Shown here piece by piece: positions 55,659 to 64,000 of a DNA stretch of 64,000 nucleotides. Positions within the stretch are counted from its first letter, which is position 1. Every line of letters starts with the position of its first letter. Origin of the DNA: Ancylobacter moscoviensis (lineage in GTDB: Bacteria > Pseudomonadota > Alphaproteobacteria > Rhizobiales > Xanthobacteraceae); NCBI RefSeq assembly GCF_007559435.1, contig NZ_VMBP01000002.1, forward strand, positions 785,667-849,666. Direction: 5' to 3'. The translations under genes were made by a program, and so were the position numbers. The notes below the pieces were generated by a model that had not been told where the DNA came from, did no database searches, and saw only the letters and a list, made by a program, of their open reading frames with translations.

Positions 55659-56372
55659 ATGGCCTCCGAGAAGCGTCCTCCCGCGGCACCGCCCGCCCCG
55701 ACCGGCACCGTCGCCTCCTTCCTCGCGGAACTGGAGCAGCGCGCGCCGCTGACCGCCGAGCGGCGCGGCCGGCTGATCTTCGCGCTCGACGCGACGATGA
55801 GCCGCCAGCCGACCTGGGACCTCGCCTGCATGCTGCAGGCCGAGATGTTCGAGGAGGCCGGCCGGATCGGCGGGCTCGACATCCAGCTTGTCTATTACCG
55901 CGGCATCGGCGAATGCCGGGCCTCGCCCTGGATGGCGGACGGGGCGCGCCTGGGCGCGCTGATGGCGCGGATCACCTGCCAGGGCGGGCGCACGCAGATC
56001 GGCCGGGTGCTGCGGCACGCGGCGGCGCAGGCGGCGAAAGGGCCGGTCGGCGCGCTGGTCTTCGTGGGCGACGCGCTGGAGGAGCCGCTCGACGACCTCT
56101 GCGCCGAAGCCGGGCCGCTGGCGCTGCGGGGCGTGCCGGCCTTCATGTTCCAGGAGGGCGCCGATCCGGCGGTGGAGCGGGGCTTCCGCGAGATCGCCCG
56201 GCTGACCAAGGGCGCCTGGTGCCGCTTCGATGCCGGCGCGGCCGGTGAGCTCAAGGCGCTGCTGAGGGCGGCGGCCAGCTATGCGGCCGGCGGCTCCAAG
56301 GCGCTCGCGGCGCTGGCCGGAACCTCCCCCGGCGCGCGCCGGCTGATCGCCGCCATGCAGGATACGCAATGA
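55659..56372 (+). CDS. VWA-like domain protein
   Basis: A 237-residue cytoplasmic protein with a von Willebrand A-like fold: a MIDAS-like start FALDATMSRQPTWDLA, then beta strands IQLVYYRGIGECRAS and ALVFVGDALEE. The first 25 residues are Pro/Ala-rich. The MIDAS motif DxSxS is only partly kept (DATMS), so metal binding is doubtful. It overlaps the DnaJ-like gene by four bases (ATGA), so both are coupled and probably act together. Start 55659 preceded by weak CAGG. Confidence 0.82.
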   Translation: MASEKRPPAAPPAPTGTVASFLAELEQRAPLTAERRGRLIFALDATMSRQPTWDLACMLQAEMFEEAGRIGGLDIQLVYYRGIGECRASPWMADGARLGALMARITCQGGRTQIGRVLRHAAAQAAKGPVGALVFVGDALEEPLDDLCAEAGPLALRGVPAFMFQEGADPAVERGFREIARLTKGAWCRFDAGAAGELKALLRAAASYAAGGSKALAALAGTSPGARRLIAAMQDTQ

Positions 56373-57067
56373 TCAACCTTCTCGTCGGCGCGGCGATCGT
56401 CGCGCTTCTCTATTACGGGCTGAAGGTCTTCGGCCGGGCCGATGCCAAGATGCTGGCGCAGCTCGGTCGGCGGGTAGGGGGCGGCGCGCTGCTGCTGGTC
56501 GCGGCCTTCCTCGGCATGCGCGGCCATTTCGAGACGGCGCTGCCGCTCGGCATCTTCGGCCTGTCGCTGATCGGCTGGGATGTGCGCAAGGCCATGCCGT
56601 GGTCGAAGGGGCAGGCGAGTCCGGGCCGGACCTCGAAGGTCCGCACCGCCGCGCTGGACATGCTGCTCGATCATGACAGCGGGCGCCTGACGGGGACGGT
56701 GATCGCCGGGCCGCTCGCCGGCACTGCGCTCGATGCGCTCGACGTGCCGGCCCTCGCGCGGCTGGCGCTCGACGTCGATACGGAGAGCCGGCAGCTACTC
56801 GAAGCTTATCTTGACCGCCGCTCGCCCGGCTGGCGTGAACACGCGCAGGGCGATGCGGGCGGGCGGCGCACTGACCCGGCGCGCCGTGGCGCGATGACGG
56901 AAGAGGAGGCCTACCAGATCCTGGGGCTTCAGCCGGGGGCGGGAACGGAGGAGATCCGAAGAGCCCACCGATCCCTTATGAAGAAACTCCATCCCGACCA
57001 GGGCGGGTCGAACTATCTGGCCGCCCGGGTGAACGAAGCCAAGGATATCCTGCTCCAGGGGCATTGA
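56369..57067 (+). CDS. DnaJ-domain membrane protein (DjlC/Tim14-like)
   Basis: A 232-residue protein: N-terminal membrane helices (LLVGAAIVALLYYGL and a second near residue 40-60), a middle cytoplasmic region and a C-terminal J domain (EEEAYQILGLQPGAGTEEIRRAHR, HPD present in KKLHPDQGG). J domains stimulate Hsp70 ATPase; membrane-bound ones recruit DnaK to the membrane. It is coupled to the VWA-like protein. The D,D-carboxypeptidase gene is convergent with ten bases between. Confidence 0.9.
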   Translation: MINLLVGAAIVALLYYGLKVFGRADAKMLAQLGRRVGGGALLLVAAFLGMRGHFETALPLGIFGLSLIGWDVRKAMPWSKGQASPGRTSKVRTAALDMLLDHDSGRLTGTVIAGPLAGTALDALDVPALARLALDVDTESRQLLEAYLDRRSPGWREHAQGDAGGRRTDPARRGAMTEEEAYQILGLQPGAGTEEIRRAHRSLMKKLHPDQGGSNYLAARVNEAKDILLQGH

Positions 57068-57077
57068 TGGCTCCCCG

Positions 57078-58820
57078 TCAGTTACGGAAGACCATGCAGC
57101 CGAAGTCGCTGCGCTTCAGGGCCTGGCAGGCCTTGCGGGCGCCGGCCTCGGCATCGAAGCCGGCGAAGCGGGCGCGCACGATCTTGGTCGAGCCCTTCAC
57201 GGCCTGCTCGGTATAGGCATCGACCTTCGAGAGGGCCGCACCGGCCTTCTGCTGCGCCTTGGCGATCTGGGCGCGGGCGTCGGCCTCGCTGCCATAGGCG
57301 CCGATCTGGATGGCCCAGCCGGAACGGGGGGCGGCGGCCTTCTCGGCGCTCTCGGCCTCCTGACGCGGAATCTCGGTCGAGGCGGCGCTGGCGACCTGTA
57401 CCTTCTTGATGGCGCGCTGGGCGGGGGCGGCCTGAACCTGCGCGGCCTGCGTCTCCGAGGCGCCGGACATCTGGCCGTTGGCGAAGGACAGGGTGCCGAG
57501 AATGCCGGGCTGGTTGCTGAAGGTGGCGGTCGGCGCGGCCGGGCGGGCGACGGCGACGGTCTTCACGGCGACCGGAACGATGGGGGCGGAGGAACCGGCG
57601 GCAGGCGTGCCGGCGGCGGCCTGCGCCGGACGAGCCGGGGCGGGAGCCGGGGTCGGCACGGAAGCCGTGGTCATGCTGTCCATGTCCATGGCGGCGGAGG
57701 CCATGGCGAGACGCGGATTGGCCGAGGGAACCGGGATGGTCGCGGGGGCAACCGGAGCCTGCGCGACCTGCGGAGCCGGTTCCGGCGCGGGCTGGGGCGC
57801 GGGAGCCGGGACCGGAGCCGCGGCGAGGGCGACCGGCGCGCCGACCTCGTCGTCGGACACCGTGCCGCGCGGCGCCGAGTCCATGCGGGCGACCATCTGG
57901 CGGCCGGAATAGGCCTTGGCGAGGTTCTGGCCGATCAGCGAGACCATGCGGTTGTCGCGCGAGGCGGCGCTGGTGCCGCCGAGCACGACCGCGATGACAT
58001 AGCGGCCGCTGGTCTTCACGCTGGTCAGCAGGTTGAAGCCGGAGGCGTTGGTGTAACCGGTCTTGATGCCGTCGACGCCCTCGACCCGCCCGAGCAGGCG
58101 GTTGTGATTGCGGATGGCCTGGCCGCGATACATGAAGCTGCGGTTCTCGAAATAGGCGTAATAGCGCGGGAAGCGCTCCTGAATGGCCCGGCCGAGCGTG
58201 GCGAGGTCGCGGGCGGTCGTGACCTGCTGCGGGTGGGGAAGGCCATTCGGATTGCGGAAGGTGGAGCGCGACATGCCGAGCTGGCGGGCGCGGCGGGTCA
58301 TGAGCTGGGCGAAGCTGGCGGAGTCGCCGGAGATATTCTCGGCGATGACCACGGCGACGTCGTTGGCCGAACGGGTGATCAGCGCCTGGATGGCGTCCTC
58401 GACGACGATCGTCGAGCCGGCCTTCACGCCGAGCTTGGAGGGCTGCTGGGCGGCCGCGAAGCTGGAGACGCGGAGCGGGGTGTTGAGCCGCATCCGGCCG
58501 CTTTCGAGCTGCTCGAACAGGAGATAGAGGGTCATCACCTTGGTGACGGAAGCCGGATGGCGCAGGGCGTCGGCGTTCTCGGCATCGAGGACGCGGCCGG
58601 TATTGGCGTCGACCACGATATGGGAATAGCCGCGCTGCCAGACGCCGCTGCTGGCGGCCGAGCCCGACGCGACCGTTCGCGTGATGGCCGCCTTGTTGCG
58701 CGCCGTCTTTTTCTTCTTCTTGGGTGCGGCATCCGCCGCGCTTGCTCCCACGAGAGCCACCGCCAAGACCGCAACGGCAGCCCGCATCATGTACGCGCCG
58801 ACAATCCCCGGAACCCGCAT
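57078..58820 (-). CDS. D-alanyl-D-alanine carboxypeptidase with SPOR domain
   Basis: A 580-residue periplasmic penicillin-binding protein. Signal peptide near MRAAVAVLAVALVGASAADA, then the peptidase with SxxK in HPASVTKVM, SxN in TRSANDVAV and KTG in GIKTGYTNA; a long Pro/Ala-rich linker; and a C-terminal SPOR domain (WAIQIGAYGSEADARAQI) that binds denuded glycan at the septum. It trims the terminal D-Ala of the pentapeptide. Start 58820 or 58790 is possible. SPOR-tailed versions are typical in Rhizobiales. The gene stands next to phasin and clpS. Confidence 0.94.
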   Translation of the reverse strand: MRVPGIVGAYMMRAAVAVLAVALVGASAADAAPKKKKKTARNKAAITRTVASGSAASSGVWQRGYSHIVVDANTGRVLDAENADALRHPASVTKVMTLYLLFEQLESGRMRLNTPLRVSSFAAAQQPSKLGVKAGSTIVVEDAIQALITRSANDVAVVIAENISGDSASFAQLMTRRARQLGMSRSTFRNPNGLPHPQQVTTARDLATLGRAIQERFPRYYAYFENRSFMYRGQAIRNHNRLLGRVEGVDGIKTGYTNASGFNLLTSVKTSGRYVIAVVLGGTSAASRDNRMVSLIGQNLAKAYSGRQMVARMDSAPRGTVSDDEVGAPVALAAAPVPAPAPQPAPEPAPQVAQAPVAPATIPVPSANPRLAMASAAMDMDSMTTASVPTPAPAPARPAQAAAGTPAAGSSAPIVPVAVKTVAVARPAAPTATFSNQPGILGTLSFANGQMSGASETQAAQVQAAPAQRAIKKVQVASAASTEIPRQEAESAEKAAAPRSGWAIQIGAYGSEADARAQIAKAQQKAGAALSKVDAYTEQAVKGSTKIVRARFAGFDAEAGARKACQALKRSDFGCMVFRN

Positions 58821-59060
58821 TTGTCCGTCCCGCTACTCTATCCCACCGGCCGTCGCCGGCGTTCCACGCATCCCGCCGGATTCCTCTTCGCATCGGGCTT
58901 GCTGCCCGTGCGAAAGCCCTTTTCGGTTAAGGAACCCTGCCGAACCATCACTTCCCAAACCTTAAGAAGGGCGCGGTTACAAAGTCGTAAAGAACGCCCT
59001 TGAACCGGGTCGATGTGGCGAGAAAAAGGGGCGGTCGTGGCAGTGCGAAGATCGTTCATA

Positions 59061-59109
59061 TTGCACTGCACAATTTTTCTTGACGCGGGTCGGGGTGCCG
59101 CCATACAAA
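59061..59109 (+). promoter_or_regulatory. Promoter and possible PhaR site upstream of the phasin gene
   Basis: TTGCACTGCACAA (59061-59073) resembles the TGC-rich sites bound by the polyhydroxyalkanoate regulator PhaR; TTGACG (59080-59085) and TACAAA (59104-59109) with 18 bases between form a plausible promoter. Seen: the words and the spacing. Inferred: their use. The gap 58821-59188 shows nothing else but the divergent carboxypeptidase start region. Confidence 0.55.
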
Positions 59110-59188
59110 TGATGGCGGGGAGGATTTCCCGGGCGGGTGCGTGCGGTTTGGGGCGCGGCTCGCGTGGCGATACCACTGGAGTTGGCAC

Positions 59189-59527
59189 ATGCTGCAGAAT
59201 TTCGATGACGTTCAGAAGCTGGGTAAGGATAATCTGGACCTCGCCATGAAGAGCTTCGGCTCCGTGTCGAAGGGCGTCCAGGCCATCGCCGTCGAGGTGG
59301 CGGACTACTCGAAGAAGTCGTTCGAGGAGGGCACCGCGACCGCCGAGAAGCTGTTCGGCGCCAAGACCCTCGACAAGGCGGTCGAGATCCAGTCCGAGTA
59401 TTTCAAGCATGCCTATGAGGGCTTCGTCGCCCAGGCGACCAAGATCGGCGAGCTCTATGCCGATCTCGCCAAGGAGACCTACAAGCCCTACGAGAGCCTG
59501 ATCGGGAAGCTTCCGAACGGCAAGTGA
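59189..59527 (+). CDS. Phasin family protein
   Basis: A 112-residue helical protein of the phasin_2 type: MLQNFDDVQKLGKDNLDLAMKS-like start and a KSFEEGTATAEKLFGAKTLDKAVE amphipathic middle. Phasins coat polyhydroxyalkanoate granules; short versions in Rhizobiales may also act as stress-linked chaperones. Start 59189 is preceded by TGGAG. Monocistronic between its promoter and a weak hairpin at 59547-59564. Confidence 0.93.
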   Translation: MLQNFDDVQKLGKDNLDLAMKSFGSVSKGVQAIAVEVADYSKKSFEEGTATAEKLFGAKTLDKAVEIQSEYFKHAYEGFVAQATKIGELYADLAKETYKPYESLIGKLPNGK

Positions 59528-59791
59528 GCGGCGACTGAGCATTCAGCGCCCGGGCTTCCGGGCGGCGATGCTTCGGATTTCTGGGGGCTCGGCGGCAACG
59601 CCGGGCCTTCTTCGTTTCTGCGCCCCCGGCAACCGCCGCGCCGACTCGCGCCGGGACCGTTCCCTCGGGCACCGCTCCGGAAAATGTCACCGGATTGCGA
59701 CAGTGGGTTCACACGGCGCCTCTGGCGCGGGCAGGGGGGCGTACATATTATAGCTTTCAGAACCGGCTCGCCGGTTGGGGAAAAAGCCTGA

Positions 59792-60163
59792 ATGTCCGAC
59801 TCTGCGATGTCCCAGCTGCGTGAAGAAATGATGGCCGACGACGAGCGTCGCCGGCGCGGAGACAACGCGCCCGGCACGGCGGTGATCACACGCACGAAGC
59901 CGCAGGTGAAGCGGCCGAGCCTCTACCGGGTGCTCCTGCTCAACGACGACTACACGCCAATGGAGTTCGTCGTGCACGTGCTCGAGCACTTCTTCACCAA
60001 AGATCGGGAGGAAGCCACCCAGATCATGCTGCATGTGCATCAGCATGGCGTGGGGGAGTGCGGCGTCTATACCTACGAGGTGGCCGAAACAAAGGTCACA
60101 CAAGTGATGGACTTCGCGCGAAAGCACCAGCATCCTTTGCAGTGCGTCATGGAGAAGAAGTGA
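59792..60163 (+). CDS. clpS: ATP-dependent Clp protease adaptor ClpS
   Basis: A 123-residue adaptor that brings N-end-rule substrates to ClpA. The core [24 protein letters not shown] and the [19 protein letters not shown] region are complete; the N-terminal 40 residues are a flexible extension. ATG at 59792. An AT-rich stretch GTACATATTATAGC (from 59741) upstream is the likely promoter region. It stands 31 bases before clpA. Confidence 0.96.
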   Translation: MSDSAMSQLREEMMADDERRRRGDNAPGTAVITRTKPQVKRPSLYRVLLLNDDYTPMEFVVHVLEHFFTKDREEATQIMLHVHQHGVGECGVYTYEVAETKVTQVMDFARKHQHPLQCVMEKK

Positions 60164-60194
60164 CGCCCCGCGACGGCTAAACGAAGAGGTCCCG

Positions 60195-62636
<2,442 letters not shown>

Positions 62637-62665
62637 CCCGCGCTTTCCGCCGAAACCGATGATCG

Positions 62666-62700
62666 CCGCCCGCGGGCTCTCCCGCGGGCGGTTTTCTTTT
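62666..62700 (+). terminator. Rho-independent terminator after clpA
   Basis: Perfect 11-bp stem CCGCCCGCGGG/CCCGCGGGCGG (62666-62676 with 62681-62691), CTCT loop, then TTTTCTTTT. It closes the clpS-clpA operon. Confidence 0.95.
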
Positions 62701-62797
62701 GCGATGCCCGGCGTGCTCGCGTCGGCGCTCGACCAAGGGCCGGCTTGACCCGGCGCGCCGGCGGGCGGAAGAACGGCCTGTATCGAGCGAAGGCATT

Positions 62798-63541
62798 ATG
62801 CATTCGATTCCCGAGCCGCCCCCCTCCATCCCGATGCGCCCCTCGCGCTGGTTCCTGCGCGGCATGGCGGGCGCCGCCGCCGTGCCGGGCTTCGTGCTGA
62901 TGGTGACGTTCGTCGGCTTCGGCGGCCTGCTGCACGATCTGGCCTTCCCGATCGGCGCCGGGCTTCTGTCGACGCTGCTGGTCTGGGCGTTGCCGGCGCA
63001 GGTGATCCTGGTGGGCGGGCTGGCGGCCGGCACCTCGCTGCCGGCGCTCGCGCTCGCCGTCTGCCTCTCCGGCGTGCGGCTGCTGCCCATGGTGGTGTCG
63101 GTGATGCCCTTGATGCGCGGGCCGCGCCCACGCCTGTGGAGCGAGCTGCTCTGCGCCCATTTCGTCGCCGTGACCATGTGGGTGGAGGGCTTTCGCCTGC
63201 TGCCGAAAGTTCCGGCGGAAGGGCGCCCGGCCTATGCGTGCGGCCTCGGCATGGGGCTGGTGGGCATGAGCATGGCCGGCACGGCCTTCGGCTTCTACCT
63301 GACCAACGCGCTACCCGGGCCGCTCGCCGTCGCCCTGCTGCTGCTGACGCCGATCTCCTTCACCATCCTGCTGGTGCGCAACGCGAAGCAGGTGGTCGAC
63401 TGGCTGGCGATCGGGCTCGGCACGGCGATCATGCCGCTGGCGGCGGGTGCGCCCGGTGGGCTCGACCTGTTCTGGGCGGGCGTCGGCGGGGGCACGCTGG
63501 CCTTCCTCATCGACCGCTACCGGCCGAGGGCGGCGGCATGA
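62798..63541 (+). CDS. azlC: AzlC family branched-chain amino-acid exporter subunit
   Basis: A 247-residue inner-membrane protein with about six helices and AzlC features (PGFVLMVTFVGFGGLLHD, WALPAQVILVGGLAAG, LSGVRLLPMVVSVMPL). With AzlD it exports branched-chain amino acids or analogues. Start 62798 with GGCATTATG and AAGG upstream is natural; an earlier in-frame ATG lacks family sequence. It overlaps azlD by four bases (ATGA). Confidence 0.92.
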   Translation: MHSIPEPPPSIPMRPSRWFLRGMAGAAAVPGFVLMVTFVGFGGLLHDLAFPIGAGLLSTLLVWALPAQVILVGGLAAGTSLPALALAVCLSGVRLLPMVVSVMPLMRGPRPRLWSELLCAHFVAVTMWVEGFRLLPKVPAEGRPAYACGLGMGLVGMSMAGTAFGFYLTNALPGPLAVALLLLTPISFTILLVRNAKQVVDWLAIGLGTAIMPLAAGAPGGLDLFWAGVGGGTLAFLIDRYRPRAAA

Positions 63542-63888
63542 GCGCCCCGCTGAGCGAAGTCGGCGCCATGCTGATCGTGATCTTCATCGGCTTCCTGCCG
63601 AACGAGGTCTGGCGCGTGCTGGGCGTGCTGTTCGGCCGGCGGATCGACGAGGACAGCGCGTGGATGCGCTGGGTGAAGGCGGTCGCCACCGCGCTGCTGG
63701 CCGCCGTCGTCGCGCGGCTGGTGCTGGTGCCGAGCGGCGCGCTGGTGGCGCTGCCGCTCTGGCTGCGGGTGGGGGCCGTGGCCGGCGGGATCGCCGGCTT
63801 CCTCGCCATCCGCCGCTCGGTGTTGGCGGGCGTGCTCGCGGCCGAGACGATACTGGTTCTTGGCGCGTGGTGGCTCGGGATCGGCTAG
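63538..63888 (+). CDS. azlD: AzlD family protein
   Basis: A 116-residue membrane protein with four helices (MLIVIFIGFLPNEVWRVLGVLFG at the start), partner of AzlC. Coupled to azlC through ATGA at 63538-63541. Its stop TAG (63886-63888) lies inside the left arm of a family D hairpin, which probably also ends transcription. Confidence 0.92.
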   Translation: MSAPLSEVGAMLIVIFIGFLPNEVWRVLGVLFGRRIDEDSAWMRWVKAVATALLAAVVARLVLVPSGALVALPLWLRVGAVAGGIAGFLAIRRSVLAGVLAAETILVLGAWWLGIG

Positions 63889-63927
63889 AGCATTCCATCG
63901 CCTCACGGAAACGGTGGAATGCTCTAG
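63885..63927. repeat. Family D hairpin, copy 3, at the azlD stop
   Basis: CTAGAGCATTCCATCG (63885-63900) and CGGTGGAATGCTCTAG (63912-63927) pair with one G-T over an 11-base loop, the same loop length and a similar loop sequence as the hairpin at 41955. It lies between azlD and the IS5-type transposase end and may be a terminator for both. Confidence 0.82.
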
Positions 63928-63928
63928 G

Positions 63929-64000
63929 TCACCGACTCATAAATCGCATCCATATGCGTGCTGCGGCGAGTTTGACGGCTGCGAGGAAGTTTGCGGCGTG
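63929..64000 (-). mobile_element. IS5-type transposase, C-terminal end only
   Basis: On the minus strand the last 23 codons before a TGA (complement at 63929-63931) read HAANFLAAVKLAAARIWMRF and then MSR. The motif NFLAAVKLA-x-x-RIW is typical of the C-terminus of IS5-family (IS427-like) DDE transposases. The rest of the gene lies to the right of the window, so whether the element is intact is unknown. The hairpin directly to its left may mark the element's end, but no target-site duplication could be tested. Confidence 0.75.

Noticed and set aside
59547..59564. Intrinsic terminator after the phasin gene
   Set aside because: CGCCCGG/CCGGGCG hairpin exists but is short and lacks a following T-tract, so it was not listed as a terminator.

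Overview
The window is chromosomal DNA from a high-GC alphaproteobacterium, most likely of the order Hyphomicrobiales (Rhizobiales) and possibly near Xanthobacteraceae (Ancylobacter/Starkeya/Xanthobacter). This is inferred from gene content: Usg, DUF1489, DUF3126 and DUF599 proteins, a two-domain phasin, ClpS-ClpA next to a SPOR-tailed D,D-carboxypeptidase, a folE/hisI/scaffold/yidD/thrS neighbourhood, HrcA/CIRCE control of groESL, and dispersed intergenic repeats of the kind common in Rhizobiales. I could not search databases, so genus is open. Nearly all of the window is dense core-genome coding DNA with short intergenic gaps.

Layout. 1-975: end of an Mla-type lipid importer operon (MlaD tail, auxiliary lipoprotein) with a strong terminator. 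1245-3408: groES-groEL on the minus strand with a CIRCE operator and an odd duplicated groEL tail downstream. 3548-5586: usg, exoD-like, an SDR enzyme and a 23-residue membrane peptide. 5652-10439: a minus-strand Anbu operon (circularly permuted ATP-grasp, LysE-type exporter, alpha-E protein, transglutaminase, Anbu peptidase). 10645-17557: molybdopterin-binding protein, a nitrate/sulfonate-type ABC importer, a purine phosphoribosyltransferase, DoxX, formate-THF ligase, tRNA-Leu(UAA). 17586-26660: an Ntn amide hydrolase, trifunctional putA with a striking repeat-rich upstream region, an LLM flavoenzyme, an EamA transporter, a flavin monooxygenase and a CHCC zinc-finger protein. 27008-34877: an unknown membrane protein, DUF4087, a second EamA protein, a hydrolase, cysE-DUF3126-gamma carbonic anhydrase, a BTLCP peptidase, a rhomboid and a CBS protein. 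35123-39997: hisI, folE, an Fe-S scaffold-like protein, yidD, thrS. 40713-44743: a signalling block (receiver-PP2C phosphatase, double-receiver hybrid kinase, single-domain receiver). 44898-52564: Na/Pi cotransporter, acylphosphatase, mgtE, CHASE4-GGDEF-EAL protein, YdcF, DUF3253, DUF599. 52856-58820: small membrane proteins, GST, DUF1489, panC, a VWA-like/DnaJ pair and a D-Ala-D-Ala carboxypeptidase. 59189-63888: phasin, clpS-clpA, azlC-azlD. The right edge (63929-64000) is the C-terminal end of an IS5-type transposase, the only mobile element seen.

The most interesting signals are: (i) the complete Anbu peptidase/ATP-grasp/transglutaminase/alpha-E operon with an amino-acid-exporter gene inserted in it; (ii) an array of GTAGC(A/G) hexamers and a perfect 15-bp tandem duplication between putA and its divergent neighbour, a candidate operator for the ribbon-helix-helix domain of PutA; (iii) several families of palindromic repeats, three of them mostly placed between convergent genes, and one whose CTAG end supplies stop codons and whose hairpin abuts the start of the hybrid kinase; (iv) a second copy of the groEL 3' tail separated from the gene by a perfect hairpin. 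No CRISPR array, prophage or defence system was seen.
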